Positions 44,273 through 52,089 of a DNA stretch of 64,000 bases are shown here, piece after piece. Position 1 is the first letter of the stretch. Each line of letters begins with the position of its first letter. The notes below the pieces were generated by a model. It ran no database searches. It worked only from the letters and a program-made list of their open reading frames with translations, and was not told the DNA's origin. A program made the translations under genes and the position numbers. Origin of the DNA: an uncultured Umboniibacter sp. (GTDB taxonomy: Bacteria; Pseudomonadota; Gammaproteobacteria; Pseudomonadales; DSM-25080); NCBI RefSeq assembly GCF_947497555.1, contig NZ_CANMGY010000003.1:1-64000 (forward strand), given 5' to 3'.

Positions 44273-45293
44273 GCACCTCCACGGTTACGTTCGCTTCATC
44301 TTTCAATCGTCTAATTGCTCTACTAACATTCTCGTCTGTGCCGCTTAACTGCGCAGTAAGGAAACCCATCGTTTGACCATTAAGCAGCTCTAATGAGCTT
44401 TGCATAATACTAAGGTCTACCTCACAATCCCGACTTACCTGACTGATAAGCGGCGTTGACGCATTCCCGCCAAGAAAAGAGATGCGAATAATGGGTTCAT
44501 CGTTACCCGAGGATGCTCGCTGTAATTTCGCTTCGATAGCCTCTGGAAGCTTCTCATGGAGTGCGCTCTTCACAAACTCGCGCGCTAAATCAGTCTTTGG
44601 GTGAACGAAGAAGGAGGGCACATCATTCTCCTCCACAATTTTACCATCGGAAATAATCGCCACCCGATCACACACCGACTTAACCACTTCCATTTCATGG
44701 GTAATCAAGAGAATAGTGATTCCCAACTCGCGATTGATGTCTCGCAGCAGGGCCAAAATAGACTGGGTAGTATGTGGGTCCAAAGCACTGGTGGCCTCAT
44801 CGCAGAGCAGAACCTTAGGCTTCGCCGCTAAAGCACGAGCAATGGCCACCCGCTGCTTTTGTCCACCAGAAAGCTGGCTGGGGTATTGGTTTGTCTTGGT
44901 CGATAGTCCAGTCAGTGTTAGTAGCGGCTCAACCGCCGCGTTAATTTCCTCGGTCGACGCGCCCTGAAGCTCTAAGGGGAACGCGATGTTATCGTACACT
45001 GTACGTGAGCTAAGGAGATTAAAATGTTGAAAAATCATCCCTATCTCGCGACGAGCCAAACGCAAGCCCTTTTCACCCAATGCCGTTAAATCGGTACCAT
45101 CTACTACTACGGATCCAGTGGTGACACTCTCGAGGCCGTTAACACAGCGAATGAGCGTGCTTTTACCGGCTCCCGACGAGCCAATAACGCCCATAATGCA
45201 GCCTGCCGGTACCGTTAGGTTGACATCATCGAGTGCGGAAATCTGTTGCTGACCTACCGAGAAGGTCTTACTGACATTGACTAACTCTATCAT
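44256..45293 (-). CDS. metN: Methionine ABC transporter ATP-binding protein
   Basis: ATPase of the methionine importer. Walker A is GSSGAGKSTLIRC (about 38-50), the signature is LSGGQKQRVAIARAL, Walker B is VLLCDEATSALD. The C-terminal NIL/ACT-like domain (about 265-345), which in E. coli MetN senses cytoplasmic methionine and shuts transport, is present. The length of 345 matches E. coli (343). The 57-bp gap upstream shows neither a MetJ box nor a SAM riboswitch. Confidence 0.95.
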   Translation of the reverse strand: MIELVNVSKTFSVGQQQISALDDVNLTVPAGCIMGVIGSSGAGKSTLIRCVNGLESVTTGSVVVDGTDLTALGEKGLRLARREIGMIFQHFNLLSSRTVYDNIAFPLELQGASTEEINAAVEPLLTLTGLSTKTNQYPSQLSGGQKQRVAIARALAAKPKVLLCDEATSALDPHTTQSILALLRDINRELGITILLITHEMEVVKSVCDRVAIISDGKIVEENDVPSFFVHPKTDLAREFVKSALHEKLPEAIEAKLQRASSGNDEPIIRISFLGGNASTPLISQVSRDCEVDLSIMQSSLELLNGQTMGFLTAQLSGTDENVSRAIRRLKDEANVTVEVLGYVV

Positions 45294-45350
45294 GCGGTCT
45301 TAAAACCTAATTTTAAAAGAGTCGAAGCCTATATTCTTTGCGGCCTAGGG

Positions 45351-46553
45351 TCAATCCGAAGAGCCCGCAAGCTCAGTGTGAATAGCGCTAGCACAGGCCA
45401 CGGCTGAAGCCCATGCCCACTGGAAGTTGAAACCACCGAGGTGCCCAGTGACGTCCAACACTTCGCCCACGAAGTACAGGCCAGGTTGGCACTTACTTTC
45501 AAGGGATTTGGAGCTGACTTCATCCACATTCACGCCACCTAGAGTCACTTCTGCTGTGCGATAGCCCTCGGTGCCTGAAGGGCGCAGCGGCCACGCATTA
45601 AGAGACTCAGCCAACTGACTGATATCGTCATTTGAGAGCGATGCCATGGTTCGAGATAAGTCAAAGATGCCGTCGAAGGCTTCGGTGATTGCCTTAGTCC
45701 AATGATTTACGAGCAGCGTCTTCAGCTGCTTCTTAGGTGCTTCACTGCGCAGTGAGGTTAACCATTCACTCGCGTCAATATCCGGTAGCAGGTTGAGGGT
45801 GAGCACATCACCCGCGTCCCAGTAGGAGGAAATTTGGAGAATGGCTGGACCGCTTAACCCCCGATGGGTAAACAGCACACCGCCGCGAAAACTCGTATCA
45901 CCAACACTCGCCACGGCATCAATTGAACTACCCGATAAACTGGCAAAGAGCGTTTTATGTTGATCGCTAAAGGTGAAAGGCACCAAGCCCGCGCGTCGGG
46001 GTTGAAGCGAGTGCCCAAACTGCTCGGCAATTTCGTAGCCAAAACCCGTGGCTCCTAGAGTAGGAATCGATAATCCGCCCGTAGCAATCACTAGTTTTTT
46101 AGCTTTGATGTTACCCAGGGTTGAAGCAAGCTGATAACCCTGTTCTGTTGTCGAGACCTGACTAATGGAGCAATTCATGTGCAGCTCGGCACCGGCCCTA
46201 TCTAACTCTTCCAGTAACATTTCTAGGATAGCTTTGGCTTTGCCGTCGCAGAAGAGTTGGCCCAACTCCTTTTCGTGGTAGCCAATACCGTGCTTATCGA
46301 CTAACTGAATAAAGTCCCATTGGGTATAGCGCGAGAGCGCACTCTTACAAAAATGTGGGTTTTGAGATAGGAAACGATCGGGTTCAACGTAATAGTTAGT
46401 AAAGTTACAGCGCCCACCGCCGGACATCAGAATTTTCTTACCCGGTTTATTGGCGTGATCCACCAATAGAACTTTATGGCCGAAGTTAGCAGCGGTGATA
46501 GCGGCCATTAAACCCGCCGCGCCTGCGCCGATTACCAACACATCACAGTGCAT
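45351..46553 (-). CDS. HI0933/YhiN-family flavoprotein
   Basis: A 400-residue NAD(P)/FAD-dependent oxidoreductase-like protein of the HI0933 family. An FAD-binding Rossmann motif opens the protein (VLVIGAGAAGLMAA), followed by GKKILMSGGGRCNFTNY, the family hallmark, and a second nucleotide-binding segment LVIATGGLSIPTLGATGFGY. A C-terminal GGFNFQWAWASA stretch closes the FAD site. No substrate is known for the family. It stands alone upstream of metN, and downstream of the Crp-type gene in the same direction (40-bp gap). Confidence 0.9.
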   Translation of the reverse strand: MHCDVLVIGAGAAGLMAAITAANFGHKVLLVDHANKPGKKILMSGGGRCNFTNYYVEPDRFLSQNPHFCKSALSRYTQWDFIQLVDKHGIGYHEKELGQLFCDGKAKAILEMLLEELDRAGAELHMNCSISQVSTTEQGYQLASTLGNIKAKKLVIATGGLSIPTLGATGFGYEIAEQFGHSLQPRRAGLVPFTFSDQHKTLFASLSGSSIDAVASVGDTSFRGGVLFTHRGLSGPAILQISSYWDAGDVLTLNLLPDIDASEWLTSLRSEAPKKQLKTLLVNHWTKAITEAFDGIFDLSRTMASLSNDDISQLAESLNAWPLRPSGTEGYRTAEVTLGGVNVDEVSSKSLESKCQPGLYFVGEVLDVTGHLGGFNFQWAWASAVACASAIHTELAGSSD

Positions 46554-46593
46554 TATGTTTGCGTCCTAGTAGGCACCCAAGGTACCAAAAAGA

Positions 46594-47247
46594 TTAAAAG
46601 CGCTCTGGAAGTTTTTTCAATAGGGTGACATGACGATTTTCTACCGAGATGTACTCTCCCATGACGAGCTCCTTAAGAATACGCGCAATCATCTCACGCG
46701 ACGACCCCACACGGTCAGCAATATCCTGCTGCGTCAGACGGTCGGCAATATACCTCAGGCCATCGGTATCAGCCGGTCCAGCCATTCCCTCGAGGACATG
46801 ACGTACACGCGAATAGACGTCCTGCAGTGCGAGTCCGCGAATTTTATCGGTCATCCGACGAATGTGCTGAGTCAGTGAGGAGATTAAACGCTGCGCCATC
46901 TTTGGCTCATTCTCCAACCAACGGGCGAAATCATCTTTGCTTAGGAATAACAGATCGGTATTTTCCATTGCCATGACGGTAGCCGACCGAGGCTCACCAT
47001 CGAGCAAACTCAACTCGCCAACGGCGTCGCCAGCTTGCTGAATGTTGAGGATAAACTCTTTATGTTCTTGGGCCACATAGACCTTAAGACGCCCCTTCTG
47101 GATAAGATACAGCCCAGTAGCGTCATCGCCTTCGCTAAAGAGATTCTCGCCGGCGAGCAACCGCTGTCGCTTTAGCATGCCGCGTAATTGTTCAAGAGCT
47201 TCGGCCGGTAAGCCGCTGAATAGTTCAACTTGTGAGAGCGTTGTCAT
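46594..47247 (-). CDS. Crp-type transcriptional regulator with cNMP-binding domain
   Basis: A 217-residue Crp/Fnr-family activator. The cyclic nucleotide domain (about 5-120) contains a well-formed phosphate-binding cassette GELSLLDGEPRSATV (about 77-91) with Arg87 and Ser88 matching CRP Arg82/Ser83. It is therefore a genuine cNMP receptor rather than an Fe-S FNR. In the C-helix the residue aligned with CRP Thr127, which contacts adenine, is Met132; Ser128 is replaced by Thr133. The recognition helix SREMIARILKEL keeps Arg, Glu and Arg at the CRP DNA-reading positions, so TGTGA-type sites are expected. It is divergent from a nucleotide cyclase gene (71-bp gap). It may answer cGMP or cAMP. Confidence 0.85.
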   Translation of the reverse strand: MTTLSQVELFSGLPAEALEQLRGMLKRQRLLAGENLFSEGDDATGLYLIQKGRLKVYVAQEHKEFILNIQQAGDAVGELSLLDGEPRSATVMAMENTDLLFLSKDDFARWLENEPKMAQRLISSLTQHIRRMTDKIRGLALQDVYSRVRHVLEGMAGPADTDGLRYIADRLTQQDIADRVGSSREMIARILKELVMGEYISVENRHVTLLKKLPERF

Positions 47248-47318
47248 GTTTAAACCAACTTTGTTTTAGGATTTACGATAAGCCTACGTTACAATAAACG
47301 GTAATAATCACAAAAGCT

Positions 47319-48671
47319 ATGGTACTGATGTCTTCTTTTGACGTATTACCCAGCGCGCTTGCTGCCGCGCATTACTACTTTTGTGCCGCCAATGAGCAAG
47401 AGTTAGCCCAACAATTCACTGAGCTCTGGCGCACTCAACAACTCGAGGCCCTGCATCGTGCCATCGAAAGTGCGCTTAACCCTAATGAAAGCACGCCAAA
47501 AGACGTTCACTATATCGCGGCACTTCAGGAACTCAAGAATCTTCAGGTTCACCTGCATAGTTTACGCTTCGAAAAGCTCAAGGCGACCGATAACAAAGGT
47601 CATATTCTAGTAGTCAGCCCGGATGAACCTATTCGCAAACAGGTGTGTCGTCCACTAGAACGCATTGGCCACCACCTTAAGATAGCCAGTTCCGAGCGCT
47701 CAACCTATGATGCGCTGGCTCGCCAGCATTCAGAGCTCATACTCATTGACCTCGCGGTGGATAACTTCCGCGGACTACAACTACTGCGAAAGCTCAAGGC
47801 TGACCCACAGTATAGTAATCTCCCGGTTATTCTCTTCGCTAAATCACCCAATACCGATATTGCCGCCGAAGCGATTTCGAGTGGTGCCTACGACTTTCTG
47901 TCCAAACCCTTTCAGGGCGCTATGTTCAACGCCCGCATTGCCGCGGCACTGAATAATAGTCAACAGCGCGAGCTGGAGGATTTCGAGAACCGTCAGGCCG
48001 AGCGAAAGCACCAACTGATGCATCAGTTAGCGGGCCGCTTTCTCAATCACGCGGTAGTGGATACGCTATTAAGTCAGCCTCAGGGAACTGACCTAGGTGG
48101 TGAGCTCCGAGAAGTCACTCTCCTTATGTGTGATATGCGAGGCTTTACCACTATTGCTGACTCCCTTGAACCGCAACAGGTGGTGACGCTGCTCAACCAC
48201 TATCTGGGCGCCATGACCGAGGTCGTCCACGAACACGGCGGCATCGTGAATGAATTTGAAGGTGACTCCCTACTCGCCCTCTTCAATGCTCCACTCCAGT
48301 TACATGAACATACCGTTTCCGCCCTGCGCTGCGCCGTAGCCATGCAGCAAGCTATTCATGAGGTGAACGAAAAGAACGCGCGAGATCAGCTGCCTAATAT
48401 TGGCATTGGTATTGGTGTCGTTCGTGGCGAAGTGGTAGTCGGCAATATGGGCAGCGAGCGACGGACTAAATACGGCGTCGTTGGGAGTCCCGTTAACTTA
48501 GCGGCCCGACTGCAGTCTGCGGCGGCGGCGGGAGAAATTGTAGCACTCGCTTCACAGCTGGGCGAGGGTGCCGGCGGCGCGAGAATTCTCCGAACTCAGA
48601 AAGTTCTGCCTAAGGGTTTTTTGAATGAAGTGGAAGTAGCGGTATTGGTGGCGCCGGATGTTGAGGCCTAG
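47319..48671 (+). CDS. Receiver-domain class III nucleotide cyclase (possible guanylyl cyclase)
   Basis: A 450-residue cytoplasmic protein in three parts: an N-terminal helical region (about 1-90), a response-regulator receiver domain (about 95-210) with phosphoacceptor Asp144 and Lys196, and a class III nucleotide cyclase domain (about 262-430). Metal-binding Asp272 (CDMRGFT) and Asp316 (EGDSLL) and the transition-state Asn393/Arg397 (VNLAARL) are present, so it should be active as a homodimer. At the purine-choosing positions it has Glu312 and Gly386, whereas adenylyl cyclases have Lys and Asp/Thr, and guanylyl cyclases have Glu and Cys or a small residue. cGMP synthesis is therefore plausible. 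No partner histidine kinase lies nearby. It is divergent from a Crp-type receptor gene. Confidence 0.85.
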   Translation: MVLMSSFDVLPSALAAAHYYFCAANEQELAQQFTELWRTQQLEALHRAIESALNPNESTPKDVHYIAALQELKNLQVHLHSLRFEKLKATDNKGHILVVSPDEPIRKQVCRPLERIGHHLKIASSERSTYDALARQHSELILIDLAVDNFRGLQLLRKLKADPQYSNLPVILFAKSPNTDIAAEAISSGAYDFLSKPFQGAMFNARIAAALNNSQQRELEDFENRQAERKHQLMHQLAGRFLNHAVVDTLLSQPQGTDLGGELREVTLLMCDMRGFTTIADSLEPQQVVTLLNHYLGAMTEVVHEHGGIVNEFEGDSLLALFNAPLQLHEHTVSALRCAVAMQQAIHEVNEKNARDQLPNIGIGIGVVRGEVVVGNMGSERRTKYGVVGSPVNLAARLQSAAAAGEIVALASQLGEGAGGARILRTQKVLPKGFLNEVEVAVLVAPDVEA

Positions 48672-48759
48672 CTAACCTCGAAGACTAACTGTCAACTGAA
48701 ACTAACTATCTGCTAGCTTAGAGATAAATCCTATCCCGTTCTAATTCACCCCAACTCGC

Positions 48760-48788
48760 TAGTCAGCCACCGCCATCACAGGTAGAAT
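48760..48788 (+). promoter_or_regulatory. Probable trpS promoter
   Basis: TAGTCA (48760-48765, 4 of 6) and TAGAAT (48783-48788, 5 of 6) are 17 bp apart, 39 bp before the trpS ATG. I see no trp attenuator or T-box. Confidence 0.4.
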
Positions 48789-48827
48789 AGCGCTCTAAAT
48801 GACAATCAAGAGAAGTAGCTTAGTATC

Positions 48828-49835
48828 ATGAGCAAACATACTGTATTAACGGGAATCACCACTACCGGCACGCCACACTTGGGAAATTATGTGGGCGCCA
48901 TTCGCCCTGCTATTGAAGCCAGCAAGCAGGCCGACGTAGATTCCTTCTATTTCATGGCGGATTTCCACGCGCTGATCAAGTGCCAGGACCCCGAAGCCAT
49001 TGCCCTCTCCTCCAAAGAGATTGCCGCTACCTGGCTGGCTCTGGGCTTGGATACCGATAACGCCACCTTCTATCGTCAATCGGATATCCCAGAAATTCCC
49101 GAGCTAACTTGGGTATTAAACTGCCTTACGGCTAAAGGCCTAATGAATCGTGCTCACGCCTATAAAGCTGCGGTGCAAAGCAATCTTGATGAAGGGCTTG
49201 ATGCGGACGCGGCTGTTACCATGGGACTATTCTCCTACCCGGTGCTGATGGCGGCCGACATCCTAATGTTTAACGCCCACAAAGTACCCGTTGGCAAAGA
49301 TCAAATTCAGCATGTTGAAATGGCCCGTGATGTGGCTGCGCGCTTTAACCATCATTACGGTGAGACTTTCACGCTGCCAGAGGCTGTAGTGGGCGATAAC
49401 GTTGCGGTACTGCAAGGTCTAGATGGCCGGAAGATGTCAAAGAGTTACGGCAACACTATTCCACTTTTCCTCACCGAGAAGAAACTCAAAAAGCACATCA
49501 ATAAAATTAAGACCAATCTGCTAGAACCTGGCGAGCCTAAAGATCCAGATACTTCTACGGTGTTCCAGATTTGGGAAGCCTTTGCCACGCCATCACAAAC
49601 CGCTGATATGCGTAAAGCCTTTGCTGAGGGTATTGCCTGGGGCGAAGCCAAAAAGCAGCTGTTTGAACTGGTGAACGAAGAAATCTCCGACGCGCGAACC
49701 CGCTATGAAGAGATCTTGGCGGATCCAAGCTACATTGAAGCGGAGCTTCTTAAGGGCGCAGAAAAAGCCAGAGCTCACGCTACGCCGCTACTGGACAAAG
49801 TCCGTAAGGCAGTGGGTATTCGCAGCTACCGCTAG
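48828..49835 (+). CDS. trpS: Tryptophan--tRNA ligase
   Basis: Class I synthetase charging tRNA-Trp. The HIGH-type motif is TPHLGNYVG (about 13-21) and the KMSKS motif is [10 protein letters not shown] (about 202-211). The [18 protein letters not shown] segment that contacts tryptophan and ATP is typical. The length of 335 matches E. coli TrpRS (334). It is monocistronic by its own promoter and strong terminator. Confidence 0.97.
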   Translation: MSKHTVLTGITTTGTPHLGNYVGAIRPAIEASKQADVDSFYFMADFHALIKCQDPEAIALSSKEIAATWLALGLDTDNATFYRQSDIPEIPELTWVLNCLTAKGLMNRAHAYKAAVQSNLDEGLDADAAVTMGLFSYPVLMAADILMFNAHKVPVGKDQIQHVEMARDVAARFNHHYGETFTLPEAVVGDNVAVLQGLDGRKMSKSYGNTIPLFLTEKKLKKHINKIKTNLLEPGEPKDPDTSTVFQIWEAFATPSQTADMRKAFAEGIAWGEAKKQLFELVNEEISDARTRYEEILADPSYIEAELLKGAEKARAHATPLLDKVRKAVGIRSYR

Positions 49836-49866
49836 TATTGCCCCGCAAAATTAGCAGTCACCACAG

Positions 49867-49912
49867 AGCTTATTCGTTCTGGCTAACGCCAATAACGATT
49901 AAGCTTTTTTTT
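49867..49912 (+). terminator. Rho-independent terminator after trpS
   Basis: Arms AGCTTATTCGTT (49867-49878) and AACGATTAAGCT (49894-49905) pair with one mismatch, with an inner GGC/GCC, and are followed by eight T (49905-49912). It isolates trpS from the following small-gene cluster. Confidence 0.8.
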
Positions 49913-50006
49913 CGCCCAGCCATCTTAAGCGAGACTATTAAATCGAAAACATTTGACACAGATGTTAAGTTTAATTAACATTAGACAAAGCATAAGGAGA
50001 GCTGTC

Positions 50007-50420
50007 ATGGATAACACAAACGAGACAACTACAGAAACAACGTTAGAAGCTACGGAAAACGCTCCCGTGTCACCCACCGAGCAGGAACGATCAGTCGGTG
50101 CCCTAGCGCACTTACTCACGCTTACTGGTTTTATCATTCCGCTAGGTGGATTAATCGCTCCATTGATTGTTTATTTAGTGAAAAAGGACGAATCTAGCTT
50201 CGTTGCAGCGCAAGCGCTCGAGGCGATTAACTTCCAGATCACGCTATTTATTGCAACGCTGATCTGTATCGCCTTGGTGTTTACCTTAATCGGTATTCCG
50301 TTCGCGGTATTGGGTCTACTCACCCTGGTCATCGCGGATGTGGTATTGGTCATTATTGCAGCGGTTAAGGTGAGTGACGGTAAAGAGTTCCGCTACCCCT
50401 ACTGTATTCGTATTCTTTAA
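50007..50420 (+). CDS. DUF4870 membrane protein
   Basis: A 137-residue DUF4870-family protein. After an acidic, Thr/Glu-rich N-terminus (about 1-30) come three hydrophobic segments (about 35-58, 75-100, 103-125) and the family motif KKDESSFVAAQALEAINFQI between the first and second. Function is unknown. The start at 50007 is preceded by AAGGAG at seven bases; the frame extends upstream but without family likeness. It is first of three closely spaced genes with a small membrane protein and a YbjQ homologue. Confidence 0.85.
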   Translation: MDNTNETTTETTLEATENAPVSPTEQERSVGALAHLLTLTGFIIPLGGLIAPLIVYLVKKDESSFVAAQALEAINFQITLFIATLICIALVFTLIGIPFAVLGLLTLVIADVVLVIIAAVKVSDGKEFRYPYCIRIL

Positions 50421-50434
50421 GGCGGGAGGTCAAC

Positions 50435-50647
50435 ATGGATAAGTTTGAGAAAGTTGGTTACAGCGCCCTCGCTGTGTTGGCAATCATCTATTTGAGCGCA
50501 CTGCTTATTGGTTTGATTGCCGCTTTCCCACTGGGCCTAATTGGTTTCATTGGCCTGATTGGCGTTGGCGCGCTCTTTATTAAGGTAGTCAAAGAGCGTT
50601 TAGCCAGCAAAGAGGATGATTACTACTCGAAGAACGTGGAGAAATAA
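50435..50647 (+). CDS. Small membrane protein, unknown function
   Basis: A 70-residue protein with one long or two short hydrophobic segments (about 10-35 and 38-50), rich in Leu, Ile and Gly, and a charged C-terminal tail ending in SKEDDYYSKNVEK. I recognise no family. A GGGAGG ribosome binding site precedes the ATG, and the 14-bp and 2-bp gaps to its neighbours make co-expression certain. It probably works with the DUF4870 and YbjQ proteins. Confidence 0.75.
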   Translation: MDKFEKVGYSALAVLAIIYLSALLIGLIAAFPLGLIGFIGLIGVGALFIKVVKERLASKEDDYYSKNVEK

Positions 50648-50649
50648 TT

Positions 50650-50973
50650 ATGATCATAACCACTCAAGACCAACTCGTTGGTTACCGTATTGTCGATACC
50701 TTGGGCTTAGTTCGCGGTAACACCATTCGAGCTCGCCACGTAGGTAATGACATTTTGGCCGGACTGCGCTCAATTGTTGGCGGGGAAATTACCGAGTATA
50801 CCAAGATGATGGCTGAATCCCGCGAGCAGGCACTCGATAGAATGACGGACGAAGCTCAGCAATTAGGCGCCAATGCTATTGTCGCGATGCGCTTAACAAC
50901 CTCTCCAGTAATGCAAGGGTCCGCAGAGCTGCTAGCCTACGGCACCGCCGTTAGAGTAGAAAAAGAGAGCTGA
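50650..50973 (+). CDS. YbjQ/UPF0145 family protein
   Basis: A 107-residue cytoplasmic protein of the YbjQ family (dodecin-like fold, described as a heavy-metal-binding domain on weak evidence). Family signatures are visible: GLVRGNTIRARHVGNDI, SREQALDRMTDEAQQLGANAIVAMR and YGTAVRVEK. Function is unknown. Its last 23 bases overlap the 3' end of the convergent esterase-like gene. Confidence 0.9.
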   Translation: MIITTQDQLVGYRIVDTLGLVRGNTIRARHVGNDILAGLRSIVGGEITEYTKMMAESREQALDRMTDEAQQLGANAIVAMRLTTSPVMQGSAELLAYGTAVRVEKES

Positions 50974-51952
50974 AATCTAGGCGAATGATTTGCGTGCGCT
51001 GGTGCGAGCTAAAGTTATTATCACTTATTAGCACCAGTCGCCCGTAAGAATCAATCACCGCGCCTTCAATATTATCACTATCAATTCCTAACTCCGCTAG
51101 TTCAAACCAACGTTGTTTATTCACCGTACTCGGTACTTCCTCTGCGTTAACTAACTCAAACACAAAGAAGACGATTTTATTCCCTACACCAGGTTCGTAG
51201 TGCCTTTCTACCGCGAAGAAATAGCTTGGCGGTGTGGCAGTTTCTAGTGTTTCCAAGCCAATCTGATCAGCACTTGGCGGCTTCTCCTGACGCACTAACG
51301 GCGGTAACACACCCAGCGCCACCAACCCTCGATCAACCTTTTCCGACACTTCATCCAATGGATAATATCCTCTGATGACCGCATCCCCAGTAGCGGTGTT
51401 AATCGCCACCAACGGAGTGAGTAAATGTCGATCTATAGGATAATTCAGTGGCGGCTTTTCCAATGCGGTTAACAGCGAGCCATCGGCAATCCGCGTTAAA
51501 GCCTCAAAGGTTCCGTTAGACACCAGCTCTAAATCCGCCAATTCAGGAGGCAGGAGGATTGATTCGCTTACCCTGCCCTGGTGGTCGATATGAAAGAGGA
51601 ATTGATCAGGGTTTTCTACGGTTAGTTCAGCACTCATCCACCAGCCCGAAGATGAAGTCTCCAAGCCCTCACCATCTAGCTGCATAGCACTCATCGGCTC
51701 ACCTGACGGGTGAATTAAGGGGAGCGGCTGTTCCCAGCTCAGCTCATCACCGCTAAAGCAGAAGCGAAAAATTGACGGTTTGTCTCGCGCGTCACTTACC
51801 GCTGCATAACAATCGCCGTCTGAATAGGACAATCCAGATAGCCCACCCAATCGCTCGCCATGAATCTCCTGTTCATGATCAAATTCATGGTACTCAATAG
51901 CAAGGGAAGATAGCGGCGGAGTTAACACCAACGCGGTGAGTAAGCTCAACAT
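50951..51952 (-). CDS. Esterase-like activity of phytase family protein
   Basis: A 333-residue exported protein of the phytase-like esterase family (beta-propeller type). A signal peptide (about 1-17) precedes repeats resembling LGGLSGLSYSDG, DGEGLETSSSGWWMSAE, FEALTRIADGSLLTALEKP and IEGAVIDSYGRLVLISDNN, the last two being the family's typical blade motifs. The substrate is unknown. It is 137 bp downstream of rapA in the same direction, with a hairpin between them, and meets ybjQ tail to tail. Confidence 0.8.
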   Translation of the reverse strand: MLSLLTALVLTPPLSSLAIEYHEFDHEQEIHGERLGGLSGLSYSDGDCYAAVSDARDKPSIFRFCFSGDELSWEQPLPLIHPSGEPMSAMQLDGEGLETSSSGWWMSAELTVENPDQFLFHIDHQGRVSESILLPPELADLELVSNGTFEALTRIADGSLLTALEKPPLNYPIDRHLLTPLVAINTATGDAVIRGYYPLDEVSEKVDRGLVALGVLPPLVRQEKPPSADQIGLETLETATPPSYFFAVERHYEPGVGNKIVFFVFELVNAEEVPSTVNKQRWFELAELGIDSDNIEGAVIDSYGRLVLISDNNFSSHQRTQIIRLDFSSLFLL

Positions 51953-52024
51953 TCGGGCGGCCTCAGTTAATCAATCAACTTAAACTCATCTAAACGTATT
52001 TTCGTCGTAAAGGCTAGCCTGCTG

Positions 52025-52053
52025 AGTACCTCGTTCGACGTGAACGAAGTACT
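52025..52053. repeat. Hairpin between rapA and the esterase-like gene
   Basis: AGTACCTCGTTC and GAACGAAGTACT form a 12-bp stem with one mismatch and a 5-nt loop. No T-run follows, so it is more likely an RNA stability or processing structure than a terminator. Confidence 0.4.
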
Positions 52054-52089
52054 GCTTGAGGCATTAGGAGAGAACGATAATCGTAGCGA

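Noticed and set aside
45294-45350. Possible SAM riboswitch or MetJ box ahead of metN
   Set aside because: The gap is only 57 bp, with no S-box structure and no AGACGTCT-type repeat.
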